NCBI RefSeq assembly: GCF_002975205.1
Contig: NZ_PCOC01000002.1
Coordinates: 1,317,001-1,381,000, forward strand
Origin: Ochrobactrum vermis
Lineage (GTDB): Bacteria > Pseudomonadota > Alphaproteobacteria > Rhizobiales > Rhizobiaceae
Direction: 5' to 3'
Length of the DNA stretch: 64,000 nucleotides
The notes beneath the pieces are model-generated. The model searched no databases, was not told where the DNA came from, and was given only the letters and a program-made list of their open reading frames with translations. Shown here piece after piece: positions 16,303 through 25,297 of this stretch. Each line of letters begins with the position of its first letter. Positions within the stretch are counted from its first letter, which is position 1. Both the position numbers and the translations under genes were made by a program.

Positions 16303-16941
16303 ATGAAAGACCTTTTCGATCCGATTGAACCGCGTGAAGTCCTGGCACCCGGAGCCGTGCTTCTGCGCGGCTTCGCACTTCCGAGTGAAGACGCTGTTCT
16401 TAAAGCGGTGGCTGACGTTTCTGCCTCGGCACCGTTCCGTCACATGACCACGCCCGGCGGATATCGCATGTCGGTTGCGATGACGAATTGCGGAGAGTTT
16501 GGCTGGGTCACGGACCGGACCGGCTATCGTTACAGTACCGACGATCCGGAAACCGGCCAGTTATGGCCAGCGATGCCGGATGCTTTTCACGTGCTTGCGC
16601 AAAGTGCTGCCAGCGAAGCCGGTTACCCCGATTTTGCGCCGGATGCCTGCCTGATCAACCGTTATGAACCGGGCGCGAAACTTTCACTGCATCAGGACAA
16701 GGATGAACAGGATTTCAACAATCCGATTGTTTCGGTTTCGCTTGGCCTGCCCGCAACTTTCCAGTTCGGCGGATTGAAGCGAACCGACCCGATTGCGAAA
16801 TATATCCTGCATCATGGTGATGTCGTTGTGTGGGGTGGGCCGTCACGACTTTACTATCATGGCATACTCGCCCTGAAGCGGGGCGAGCATGAAAAACTGG
16901 GTCAGTTTCGCCTCAATTTGACGTTCAGAAAATCGCGCTGA
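16303..16941 (+). CDS. alkB: DNA oxidative demethylase AlkB
   Basis: A 212-residue Fe(II)/2-oxoglutarate dioxygenase. LSLHQDKDEQD carries the iron-binding His-x-Asp, YYHGI the distal His, and FRLNLTFR the two arginines that bind 2-oxoglutarate. LINRYEPGAKL precedes the metal site as in E. coli AlkB. It removes methyl lesions such as 1-methyladenine and 3-methylcytosine from single-stranded DNA. It follows the aminotransferase by 54 bases on the same strand; a functional link is not evident. Confidence 0.93.
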   Translation: MKDLFDPIEPREVLAPGAVLLRGFALPSEDAVLKAVADVSASAPFRHMTTPGGYRMSVAMTNCGEFGWVTDRTGYRYSTDDPETGQLWPAMPDAFHVLAQSAASEAGYPDFAPDACLINRYEPGAKLSLHQDKDEQDFNNPIVSVSLGLPATFQFGGLKRTDPIAKYILHHGDVVVWGGPSRLYYHGILALKRGEHEKLGQFRLNLTFRKSR

Positions 16942-16973
16942 TCATCATCAAACGCGATTTCCGGAACGAAAAA

Positions 16974-17001
16974 GCCACAAAAACCCCTGTTCAATTGTGG
17001 C
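16974..17001 (+). terminator. Possible terminator after alkB
   Basis: GCCACAA (16974-16980) pairs with TTGTGGC (16995-17001) over a 14-base loop; a GTTTTTA run follows ten bases later. A weak candidate between the convergent alkB and rhaI genes. Confidence 0.3.
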
Positions 17002-17045
17002 GAACGCCTGTTGTTTTTATGGCTATTTTGTGACGGTAGGGATTC

Positions 17046-18338
17046 TCAGTTAAATGCCCCACCGTCGCTTTTGCTTTCCGGGCGTTCCTTTGCGACCTTC
17101 TGGCGATAGCCGCTGGCGCGATAGGCGGCAATCGGCTCGATCGCCCCGCCGGTGCGTCGACGCGCTTCGGCCAATATCGGCTCTACATCGGTGCGATAGG
17201 CGCGTTTCAGCGTATCGGACGCCATCAGCGCGTCGTTTTCCTGCTGATAGGTTTCCAGCGCCTCGCGGTCCACCAGCAGCGCCTGCGCATAAGCGCGACG
17301 GATTTCATTGGCAGATGAGATCAGGCTTTCCAGCGGATCGGTGACATTGTGCGACTGATCGATCATATGCGCCGGATTAAAATCCTTCACGCCGCGATAT
17401 TCCGCATCCACCAACTCATTGAAAACAAGGAACAATCGATAGGGATCGATGGAACCGGCATCGAGATCGTCATCGCCATATTTGCTGTCGTTGAAATGGA
17501 AGCCGCCGAGCTTGCCGAACTGCATCAGCCGCGCCACGATCATCTCGATATTGGTGTTGGGCGCATGATGGCCGAGATCGACCAGACATTGCGCCTTGGG
17601 ACCAAGCGTCGAGGCGATGAGATAATTTGTGCCCCAGTCCTGAACCACCGTCGAATAGAAGGCCGGTTCATACATTTTATGCTCGGAGAACAGGCGCCAG
17701 TCGTCAGGCAGCGCCTTGTAGATTTCGCCCATGGAAGCCAGATAGCGCTCGAAGGCGCGGGTGAAATTCTGCTGACCGGGGAAATTGGACCCGTCGCTTA
17801 GCCATACGGTCAAGGCTTTGGAACCTATGGCTTTTCCGATCTCGATGCATTCGATGTTGTGCTCGACTGCCTGCGACCGCACCGCCGCATCGACATGGGT
17901 GAGCGATCCGTACTTGTAGGACAGTTTCTGATCGGCAGCGTCTGAAAACGTGTTGGAATTCATGGCGTCGAAGCCGAGGCCCAGCGCTGCGGCGTGGGCT
18001 TTCAGCTTCTTCGGATCTGCCTTGTCCCACGGAATATGCAGCGAGACATTCGGCGTTGCGCGCGAAAGCTCGTTGATAACGGCGCAATCGTCCAGCTTGT
18101 CGAAAATACCACGCGGCTCGCCGCCACCCGGAAAGCGACCGAAACGGGTGCCGCCCGTGCCCGTGCCCCAGGAAGGCACGGCGACGAAATAACTTGCCAC
18201 CTTGTCGGTGATGGTGTCGATCTCGATACCGCGACGCGCCAGCTGTGCGCCCAGCGCCTGATAATCGCTGTTCAGCGCCTTTTCGAAACCGGAATTATGC
18301 TCGGCGATAAAATCCGCCGCAATGCGTTGCTCGGACAT
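17046..18338 (-). CDS. rhaI: L-rhamnose isomerase
   Basis: A 430-residue TIM-barrel sugar isomerase of the Pseudomonas stutzeri/Rhizobium type, unlike the E. coli RhaA sequence. SWGTGTGGTRFGRFPG near residue 56, EHKMYEPAF, DLGHHAPNTNIE and FHFNDSKYGDDD provide the expected metal-binding Glu, Asp and His residues. It converts L-rhamnose to L-rhamnulose in the cytoplasm. GGGAGGA lies before the start. It is downstream of rhaD, with a dispersed repeat in the gap. Confidence 0.93.
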   Translation of the reverse strand: MSEQRIAADFIAEHNSGFEKALNSDYQALGAQLARRGIEIDTITDKVASYFVAVPSWGTGTGGTRFGRFPGGGEPRGIFDKLDDCAVINELSRATPNVSLHIPWDKADPKKLKAHAAALGLGFDAMNSNTFSDAADQKLSYKYGSLTHVDAAVRSQAVEHNIECIEIGKAIGSKALTVWLSDGSNFPGQQNFTRAFERYLASMGEIYKALPDDWRLFSEHKMYEPAFYSTVVQDWGTNYLIASTLGPKAQCLVDLGHHAPNTNIEMIVARLMQFGKLGGFHFNDSKYGDDDLDAGSIDPYRLFLVFNELVDAEYRGVKDFNPAHMIDQSHNVTDPLESLISSANEIRRAYAQALLVDREALETYQQENDALMASDTLKRAYRTDVEPILAEARRRTGGAIEPIAAYRASGYRQKVAKERPESKSDGGAFN

Positions 18339-18361
18339 GGTTCCTCCCAGAATGTCCTGAT

Positions 18362-18460
18362 TAGAGCGTCGATCTGATTTAATCAGATCGACGCTCTAAC
18401 CGTTTGTTTTTACGCACATCTTGTCCGAAAACCGTTTCACACTTTTCGGGATGTGCTCTA
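18362..18460 (+). repeat. Dispersed palindromic repeat, copy 3
   Basis: Starts TTAGAGCGTCGATCTGATTT with its perfect inverted copy AATCAGATCGACGCTCTAA, then CCGTTTGTTTTTACGCA and GAAAACCGTTTCACACTTTT, ending GTGCTCTA. This is the clearest composite copy. It lies between rhaD and rhaI inside their operon. Confidence 0.75.
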
Positions 18461-18465
18461 CAAGA

Positions 18466-20562
18466 TCAGCGCGGAAAGCTCTGCTGGTTCCCGGCATCGA
18501 CATTGATGATGTTGCCGGTGGATTTTGCCGAAGCGTCGCTGGCGAGGAAATAGATAGCCTCGGCGATATCTTCCGGCAAAACATTGAGCTTCAGCATGGA
18601 CCGCTTGCGATAATGTTCCTCCAGCTCGGAAACGTCGATCTTGGACGATGCTGCGCGCTGTTCGCGCCACTCGCCGTCCCAGATCTTGGAGCCGCGCAAA
18701 ACCGCATCCGGATTGACCACATTGACGCGGATGCCGGCGTCAGCACCTTCCAGCGCCAGACAGCGGGCCAGATGGATTTCGGCAGCCTTGGCCGTGCAAT
18801 AGGCGGACGCATTGGGCGAAGCGGCCAGACCATTCTTGGAAGCGACGAACACCACATTGCCGCCGATCTTCTGGCGGCGGAACAGGCGGAATGCTTCCCG
18901 CGAAACCAGGAAATAGCCGGTCGCCAGAATATCGATATTGCGGTTCCACATCGACAATTCGGTCGCTTCGACCGGAGCCGACGACGCGATGCCTGCATTG
19001 GAGACCAGAATGTCGATGCCGCCCAGCTCGACGCTTGCCTCGACAAAGGCGTTTGCGACACCCTTTTCGTCGGTCACGTTCAGCACGACGCTGCGCACCT
19101 GATCGGCGCCAAAACGCTTCGATAGATTCGCGTGAGCGGATTTGAGCGATTCTGCATCAATATCCGCCAGAACCACGCAAGCACCCTCACCCGCCAACCG
19201 CTCGGCGGTGGCATAGCCGATGCCACCAGCGCCGCCGGTGATGAGCGCGACACGCCCGGCAAGGCTCTTCGGCTTCGGCATACGCTGCAACTTGGCTTCC
19301 TCAAGCAGCCAATATTCGATGTCGAAGGCTTCCTGTTCCGGCAGTCCCTGATATTCGGACACCGCCGACGCGCCGCGCATGACATTGATCGCATTGACAT
19401 AGAATTCACTAGCGATGCGCGCCGTCGCCTTGTCGCGGGCAAAGGACAGCATGCCGACGCCGGGGATCAGGAAAATAACCGGATTGGGATCGCGCATCTT
19501 GGGCGAATTGTCGTGCTTGCAGGCCTCGTAATACCGCTTGTAATCGGCGCGATAGGCTTCCAGCGCATCCTCAAGCCCGGCAACGATGGCGTCCACATCC
19601 GGCTTGGCCGGATCGAAATTGACGACCAGCGGGCGAATTTTGGTGCGCAGGAAATGATCCGGGCAGGACGTGCCCAGCCTCGCCAGCGGCTGCAATTCCT
19701 TCGCATTCACGAATTCCAGCACCGCATCCTGATCGTCGAAATGGCCGAGCTTGCGCTCTTCCTTGCCAATCAGCCCGCGAATTTCCGGCATCAGCCGGGC
19801 AGCAATGGCGCGGCGCTCGGAAGCCGTCAGGCTTTGTGTAACGGCACCGCCGAAAGCGGCCTTGCCTGCCGTCTTCTGGTCCAGCCATTCAATGGCCTTG
19901 TTGATGATGGCCAGCGTGGTTTCGTAGCAAGTCTTCGCATCATTGGCCCAGGTGAAAAGCCCATGACTTTCAAGGACAACGCCCTTGGCCTGCGGATGCG
20001 CCTTGACGAAAGCCTCAAGATCGAGACCGAGCTGGAAACCAGGGCGACGCCAAGGCAGCCAGCCAATATCGTCACCGAAAATCTGGGCTGTCAGTTCGCG
20101 GGAATTGCTGGATGCGGCAATCGCGATGATCGCGTCGGGATGCATGTGATCCACGTGGCTGAAAGCGACGAAACCGTGCAGCGGCGTATCGATGGATGCG
20201 GCGCGCGGATTGAGGTTGAAGGTACAATGCGGCAGGAAGCCGACCATGCGGTCCTCATCCTCAACGCCCTTATAGATGCCCTTCAGCGCATCGAGCTTGT
20301 CCTGATAAAGCGTGGCAAAGCCGTCGAGCTTGATAGTGCCGACATCGCCGCCCGAACCCTTGACCCAGAGAACCTGAACCTTTTCACCGGTCAGCGGATT
20401 GATTTCCTCGACCTTTGCAGACGTGTTGCCGCCACCGTAATTGGTGATGCGCTTGTCTGACCCGAGCAGGTTGGAGCGGTAAAGCAGCTTTCCCGGCTCA
20501 TCCAGCGTTGCCGCCTTGGCATCGTCCCATCGGTCTTCGAGAAGCCTGCTCTGGGCCACCAT
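18466..20562 (-). CDS. rhaD: Bifunctional rhamnulose-1-phosphate aldolase / alcohol dehydrogenase
   Basis: A 698-residue two-domain enzyme. Residues about 1-420 are a class II aldolase/adducin domain (NYGGGNTSAKV, HVDHMHPDA with zinc His residues, LESHGLFTW). From about 430 a classical SDR domain follows (ITGGAGGIGYATAERL, NAGIASS, YCTAK). It splits L-rhamnulose 1-phosphate to dihydroxyacetone phosphate and L-lactaldehyde and then oxidises the lactaldehyde. The start at 20562 is chosen for GGGAGGATG directly upstream; the frame is open 22 codons further. First gene of the leftward rhaDI unit. Confidence 0.93.
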   Translation of the reverse strand: MVAQSRLLEDRWDDAKAATLDEPGKLLYRSNLLGSDKRITNYGGGNTSAKVEEINPLTGEKVQVLWVKGSGGDVGTIKLDGFATLYQDKLDALKGIYKGVEDEDRMVGFLPHCTFNLNPRAASIDTPLHGFVAFSHVDHMHPDAIIAIAASSNSRELTAQIFGDDIGWLPWRRPGFQLGLDLEAFVKAHPQAKGVVLESHGLFTWANDAKTCYETTLAIINKAIEWLDQKTAGKAAFGGAVTQSLTASERRAIAARLMPEIRGLIGKEERKLGHFDDQDAVLEFVNAKELQPLARLGTSCPDHFLRTKIRPLVVNFDPAKPDVDAIVAGLEDALEAYRADYKRYYEACKHDNSPKMRDPNPVIFLIPGVGMLSFARDKATARIASEFYVNAINVMRGASAVSEYQGLPEQEAFDIEYWLLEEAKLQRMPKPKSLAGRVALITGGAGGIGYATAERLAGEGACVVLADIDAESLKSAHANLSKRFGADQVRSVVLNVTDEKGVANAFVEASVELGGIDILVSNAGIASSAPVEATELSMWNRNIDILATGYFLVSREAFRLFRRQKIGGNVVFVASKNGLAASPNASAYCTAKAAEIHLARCLALEGADAGIRVNVVNPDAVLRGSKIWDGEWREQRAASSKIDVSELEEHYRKRSMLKLNVLPEDIAEAIYFLASDASAKSTGNIINVDAGNQQSFPR

Positions 20563-20662
20563 GTCATCCTCCCAAGTCTGTTTTGGTGTATCGCGGCGCG
20601 CATATCCTTCCCATGCGCGAGCGATCATGTTGGCGGCAGATATGACGCATGAAACGAAATAC

Positions 20663-20735
20663 TGTCAATCACAAACGATCATAATCAATCATTAATGTGA
20701 TTATTATGCGCCATTGTGACTGTTTGTGATTGACA
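20663..20735. promoter_or_regulatory. rha divergent control region with 14-bp inverted repeat
   Basis: TGTCAATCACAAAC (20663-20676) and GTTTGTGATTGACA (20722-20735) are exact inverted copies 45 bases apart. A related half-site, AATCAATCATTAATGTGATT, lies between them (20683-20702). DeoR-family regulators bind such repeated half-sites, often looping DNA, so RhaR is the likely ligand of this region controlling both rhaDI and rhaRSTPQUK. Confidence 0.7.
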
Positions 20736-20775
20736 TTCCCGATATTTATGCCCGATACAAATGAAAGGAGGAGCC

Positions 20776-21600
20776 ATGCACGAAAGAGAGCGCCACCGCA
20801 TCATCCTGAGCGCTGTTCAGGAAAAGCCGGTGATTACCATTCAGGATCTGGTGGAGCTGACGGAAGCGTCGGAAGCGACCCTTCGGCGCGATATTGCATC
20901 TCTTCATATGCAGGGCCGCATCAAGCGGGTGCGCGGTGGGGCCGAAGCCATTCACCCGCCGCAGTTCGCCAGTCTGGCGGGGCGACCTTTCAAGGTGTCG
21001 GAATCGGAAAATGGTGATCGCAAGCGTGCCATCGCCCGCGAAGCTGTGGCGCTTTGCGATGAAGGCGACAGCATCATCATCAATGGCGGCTCCACGACAT
21101 TCCAGATGGTGCATTATCTCACAGCGCGCCGCCTTCAGGTGCTGACCAACTCCTTCGCCATTGCCGAACATCTGTTGCGGCAGTCGAAAAGCACGGTGAT
21201 CGTGCCCGGCGGCGCGATCTATCGCGATCAGAGCCTGATCCTTTCGCCTTTCGACAATGATGTTATCCGTAATTTTTACGGTCGGCGCATGTTCATGGGC
21301 TGTCAGGGCATTAGCCCGCTGGGCGTGATGGAATCCGACGCGCTGATCATCCAGAGCGAACAAAAACTGATGGGCCAGGCGGACGAGCTTGTTCTTATGG
21401 TCGATTCATCGAAATTCACCCGCCGTTCCAGCCTCATTCTTTGCCCGCTCGACCGTGTCAGCACGCTGATCACCGATGACGGTATTACGGACGAGGCGCG
21501 GCGGATGGTGGAAAATGCGGGTATCCGGCTCATCGTGGCGCAGGTCTCCGCAAATGCTGGCAAGGGCGACCCACGGAAGGATTCCGCCGAGGTGGCCTGA
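20776..21600 (+). CDS. rhaR: DeoR-family rhamnose operon regulator
   Basis: A 274-residue DeoR-type repressor. N-terminal HTH: RHRIILSAVQEK, VELTEASEATLRRDIASL, then RVRGGAEA. The C-terminal sugar-phosphate-sensing domain has INGGSTTFQMV, TNSFAIAEHL and VDSSKF. The start at 20776 is preferred to the in-frame ATG at 20761 because AAAGGAGGA sits between them at proper distance. Gene order rhaR-S-T-P-Q-U-K matches the rhamnose locus known in Rhizobium leguminosarum, where RhaR is a negative regulator. Confidence 0.9.
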   Translation: MHERERHRIILSAVQEKPVITIQDLVELTEASEATLRRDIASLHMQGRIKRVRGGAEAIHPPQFASLAGRPFKVSESENGDRKRAIAREAVALCDEGDSIIINGGSTTFQMVHYLTARRLQVLTNSFAIAEHLLRQSKSTVIVPGGAIYRDQSLILSPFDNDVIRNFYGRRMFMGCQGISPLGVMESDALIIQSEQKLMGQADELVLMVDSSKFTRRSSLILCPLDRVSTLITDDGITDEARRMVENAGIRLIVAQVSANAGKGDPRKDSAEVA

Positions 21601-21646
21601 GCCGGAACAAGCGAAACATATGTCTTTATACTGGGAGGAATGAGAC

Positions 21647-22642
21647 ATGAAACTTTTCAAGAAACTGGCATTAGGGACCGCGCTGGCTGTAGCCTTCATG
21701 GCAAGTCAGGCACAGGCCGCCGACATGAAGATTGGGCTTGTCGCAAAATCTTTGGGTAACGGCTTCTTTGAAGCCGCCAACAAGGGCGCGCAGGAAGCTG
21801 CCAAGGAACTAGGCGGCGTCGAAGTCATTTATACCGGCCCGACCACCACGACGGCAGAAGGCCAGATCGAGGTCATCAATGCCCTGATCGCGCAGGGTGT
21901 GGATGCCATCGCCATTTCGGCAAACGACCCCGATGCGGTTGTGCCGGCGCTGAAAAAAGCCGCCCAGCGCGGCATCAAGGTGATTTCGTGGGATTCGGGC
22001 GTCGCTCCGGCTGGCCGTATCGTGCATCTGAACCCATCGTCCAACGAGCTGATCGGCAAGATGTGCCTGAAGCTTGCTGCCGATCACCTGCCGGGCGGCA
22101 AGGGCGATTTTGCGATCCTGTCCGCCACCACCACCTCGACCAACCAGAATATCTGGATCGGCGAGATGAAGAAGCAGCTGAAGGACTTCCCGGGCCTCAA
22201 TCTGGTCACGACCGTCTATGGCGACGACCTTGCCGACAAGAGCTATCGTGAAGCACAGGGCCTCCTGAAGTCGAACCCGAACGTCAAGGTTATCGTGGCA
22301 CCAACCACCGTGGGCGTTCTGGCCGCTTCGCAGGCCGTGAAGGATGCTGGCAAGATCGGCGATGTTTATGTGACGGGTCTCGGCCTGCCGTCTGAAATGG
22401 CTGGTGCCATCAAGTCGGGTGCGACCAAGGAATTCGCCATCTGGAATCCAATCGATCTCGGCTATTCGGCCACGCAGATCGCCTATCACCTTGTGAAGGG
22501 CGATACCGATGGCAAGCCGGGTTCGGAAATCGAAGCCGGACGCATGGGCAAGATCAAGATCGGCGAAAACGGCGAAGCCGCGATGAGCGATCCTTTCGTC
22601 TACGATGCGTCGAACATCGACCAGTTCTCCAAGGTCTTCTGA
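21647..22642 (+). CDS. rhaS: Rhamnose ABC transporter substrate-binding protein
   Basis: A 331-residue periplasmic binding protein of the ribose/sugar (CUT2) type with a Sec signal ending at QAQA-AD. GLVAKSLGNGFFEAANKGAQ is the typical first strand and helix; SANDPDAVVPALKKA and ISWDSG follow. GGGAGGA precedes the ATG. It is followed by two strong stem-loops before the ATPase gene, as expected for a highly expressed binding protein. Confidence 0.9.
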   Translation: MKLFKKLALGTALAVAFMASQAQAADMKIGLVAKSLGNGFFEAANKGAQEAAKELGGVEVIYTGPTTTTAEGQIEVINALIAQGVDAIAISANDPDAVVPALKKAAQRGIKVISWDSGVAPAGRIVHLNPSSNELIGKMCLKLAADHLPGGKGDFAILSATTTSTNQNIWIGEMKKQLKDFPGLNLVTTVYGDDLADKSYREAQGLLKSNPNVKVIVAPTTVGVLAASQAVKDAGKIGDVYVTGLGLPSEMAGAIKSGATKEFAIWNPIDLGYSATQIAYHLVKGDTDGKPGSEIEAGRMGKIKIGENGEAAMSDPFVYDASNIDQFSKVF

Positions 22643-22649
22643 TTGGAAA

Positions 22650-22712
22650 GCGCATCCCGAAAGGATGCGCATTCACAAAAAGAGGCGGCATTCGCTGAAC
22701 GGATGCCGCCTC
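22650..22712 (+). terminator. Tandem stem-loops between rhaS and rhaT
   Basis: Stem 1: GCGCATCC (22650-22657) with GGATGCGC (22663-22670), loop CGAAA. Stem 2: GAGGCGGCAT (22682-22691) with ATGCCGCCTC (22703-22712), 11-base loop. Both are perfect. Neither is followed by a T-run. Likely role: stabilise rhaS mRNA or reduce read-through. Confidence 0.65.
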
Positions 22713-22744
22713 CCGCTCCCCGGAATCGATTTCAGGTATCTGCG

Positions 22745-24295
22745 ATGAATGCAGGCTTTCAATCCAGTGGCCACCTCGGCGGGCAGAACGTGCTTGCCGC
22801 AGCGGATCAACCCATTCTGGAAATGCGCGGCATTGCCAAGACATTTCCCGGTGTGCGTGCGCTCGATGACGTCAATATCGCGCTCTATCCCGGCAAGGTG
22901 ACGGCGCTGATCGGCGAGAACGGCGCGGGCAAGTCCACGCTCGTCAAAATCCTCACCGGCATTTACCAGCCCGACGAAGGCGAAATCCTCATCGACGGCA
23001 AGCCGGTGCATCTGGCGACCGCACAGGATGCGACCGATCACGGCGTAACGGCCATTCATCAGGAAACCGTGCTCTTCGACGAATTGTCGGTGGGCGAAAA
23101 CATCTATCTCGGCCATGCGCCGCGCACGAGATTGGGCTTCGTCAACTGGAAGGCCGTCTACGCCCGCTCGCAGGCCTTGCTGTCCTCGCTGGAAACGACG
23201 GTCGATGCCCGGATAAAACTCAAGGAACTGTCCATCGCCCAGCGCCATCTGGTCGCCATTGCCCGCGCGCTGTCGGTGGATTCGCGCATCGTCATCATGG
23301 ACGAGCCGACCGCAGCCCTTTCGCGCAAGGAAGTGGACGACCTGTTTCGCATCGTGGCGCGGTTGAAGGCGCAGGGCAAAGCCATCCTGTTCATCAGCCA
23401 CAAATTCGATGAAGTCTATGAAATCGCCGATAATTATGCGGTTTTCCGCGACGGGCACGCCGTCGGCCACGGCACGCTTGCTGATACGCGGCAGAACGAT
23501 ATCGTGCGCATGATGGTCGGACGATCCGTCGATCAGGCCTTTCCCAAGCAGGATGTCGCCATCGGCAAGCCGGTGCTGAAGGTCGAGAACTATTCGCACC
23601 CGACCGAGTTTCGCGACATTTCCTTTGAGCTGCGCAAGGGTGAAATCCTCGGCGTTTACGGCCTTGTCGGCGCCGGGCGCTCGGAATTTGCACAATCGCT
23701 GTTCGGCATCACCAAGCCATCCCGTGGCCGTGTGACGCTTGAAGATCGCGAGATCAGCATTCGCCGCCCCGGCGACGCGGTGGCGCATGGCATCGTCTAT
23801 GTGCCGGAAGAACGCGGACGCCACGGCGCCGTGCTGCAACTGCCGATCTTTCAGAATGTGTCACTGCCGTCGCTTGCCCGCACCTCGCGCAATGGTTTTT
23901 TGCGTATGGCGGAAGAACTGGCGCTGGCGCGCAAATATGCCGAGCGCTTCGACCTGCGCGCCGCCGCCCTTTCCGTACCGGTCGGGACGCTATCCGGCGG
24001 TAATCAGCAGAAGGTCGTCATCGGCAAGTGGCTTGCCACCAAGCCGAAGGTCATCATTCTCGACGAGCCGACCAAGGGCATCGATATCGGCTCCAAGGCT
24101 GCGGTTCACGCCTTTATCAGCGAACTTGCCGCCGAGGGCCTCAGCATCATCATGATCTCGTCGGAACTGCCGGAAATCATCGGTATGTCGGACCGCGTGA
24201 TAGTCATGCGCGAGGGCCTCATGGAAGGCGTCTTCGAACGCGCCAGCCTCGATGCGGAAGTGCTGGTGCGCGCCGCCACCGGAAACACGGAGTAG
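22745..24295 (+). CDS. rhaT: Rhamnose ABC transporter ATPase (two ABC domains)
   Basis: About 516 residues with two fused nucleotide-binding domains, the form used by CUT2 sugar importers. First domain: Walker A GENGAGKST, EPTAALS. Second domain: degenerate P-loop GLVGAGRSEFAQ and an intact signature LSGGNQQK with LDEPTKGIDIG. The start at 22745 (MNAGFQ) lies just after an AGG box; the frame is open from 22643 but that part is the stem-loop region. Energises uptake through RhaP and RhaQ. Confidence 0.9.
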   Translation: MNAGFQSSGHLGGQNVLAAADQPILEMRGIAKTFPGVRALDDVNIALYPGKVTALIGENGAGKSTLVKILTGIYQPDEGEILIDGKPVHLATAQDATDHGVTAIHQETVLFDELSVGENIYLGHAPRTRLGFVNWKAVYARSQALLSSLETTVDARIKLKELSIAQRHLVAIARALSVDSRIVIMDEPTAALSRKEVDDLFRIVARLKAQGKAILFISHKFDEVYEIADNYAVFRDGHAVGHGTLADTRQNDIVRMMVGRSVDQAFPKQDVAIGKPVLKVENYSHPTEFRDISFELRKGEILGVYGLVGAGRSEFAQSLFGITKPSRGRVTLEDREISIRRPGDAVAHGIVYVPEERGRHGAVLQLPIFQNVSLPSLARTSRNGFLRMAEELALARKYAERFDLRAAALSVPVGTLSGGNQQKVVIGKWLATKPKVIILDEPTKGIDIGSKAAVHAFISELAAEGLSIIMISSELPEIIGMSDRVIVMREGLMEGVFERASLDAEVLVRAATGNTE

Positions 24296-24298
24296 ACG

Positions 24299-25297
24299 AT
24301 GAAAAAGTTGCTCAAGCAGCGGGAACTCCTGCTCCTCGTCATCATCGCGCTTCTGGTGGGCCTGTTCGCCAGCCGCGCGCCTGGATTTGCCAGCGTCGGC
24401 AATCTGGCGGGCATCTTCAACGACACATCGATCCTGATCATCATCGCGCTTGGACAGATGGCGGTGATCCTGACCAAGTCCATTGATCTGTCGGTCGCCG
24501 CCAATCTCGCCTTTACCGGCATGGCCGTGGCGATGCTCAACGCGACCTATCCGGACCTGCCTCTGGTGCTGCTGATCGTGCTTGCCGTTGGCATTGGCGC
24601 TGTTCTGGGCGCGATCAACGGCATTCTTGTCTGGAAGCTCAACATTCCGGCGATTGTCGTCACGCTTGGCACGCTCACTATCTATCGTGGCATGGCCTTT
24701 GTGCTGTCCGGCGGCGCATGGGTGAATGCCCATCAGATGACAGCCCCTTTCCTCAACACACCGCGCACGCCTTTTCTCGGCCTGCCGCTGCTTGGCTGGA
24801 CGGCAATCCTGATTGTCGCGCTCGTCTATGTGCTGCTGACACGGACATTCTTCGGCCGCGCCCTTTATGCGTCCGGCGGCAATCCGACCGCTGCCGTCTA
24901 TACCGGCATCGATGTTGGCCGCACACGCTTTTTCGCCTTTGTGCTTTCGGGCGCGCTCGCCGGACTGTGCGGCTATCTCTGGGTGTCGCGCTATGCCGTC
25001 GCCTATGTGGATGTGGCCGCCGGTTTCGAACTCGACAGCGTTGCGGCCTGCGTAATCGGCGGCATCTCGACGCTTGGCGGCATTGGCACGGTGGCCGGCG
25101 CGGTTCTGGGCGCGCTGTTCCTCGGCGTCATCAAGAACGCTTTGCCGGTCATCGACATATCGCCCTTCTGGCAGATGGCGATCTCCGGTTCCGTCATCAT
25201 TCTGGCGGTGATTTTCAATGCGCGGCAGGAAAAGCGGCGCGGACGCATCATCCTGCGCGACAAGGCCGCGAAGACTTATGAGGAGGTTGCGGCATGA
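24299..25297 (+). CDS. rhaP: Rhamnose ABC transporter permease
   Basis: A 332-residue inner-membrane permease of the CUT2/RbsC family with about nine hydrophobic segments. The conserved cytoplasmic segment reads GGNPTAAVYTGIDVGRTR and a glycine-rich end segment CVIGGISTLGGIGTVAG. Starts three bases after rhaT and overlaps rhaQ by four bases. Confidence 0.9.
   Translation: MKKLLKQRELLLLVIIALLVGLFASRAPGFASVGNLAGIFNDTSILIIIALGQMAVILTKSIDLSVAANLAFTGMAVAMLNATYPDLPLVLLIVLAVGIGAVLGAINGILVWKLNIPAIVVTLGTLTIYRGMAFVLSGGAWVNAHQMTAPFLNTPRTPFLGLPLLGWTAILIVALVYVLLTRTFFGRALYASGGNPTAAVYTGIDVGRTRFFAFVLSGALAGLCGYLWVSRYAVAYVDVAAGFELDSVAACVIGGISTLGGIGTVAGAVLGALFLGVIKNALPVIDISPFWQMAISGSVIILAVIFNARQEKRRGRIILRDKAAKTYEEVAA

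Noticed and set aside
19132-20460. 442-codon plus-strand frame opposite rhaD
   Set aside because: rhaD has clear aldolase and SDR motifs throughout; the antisense frame is its shadow.
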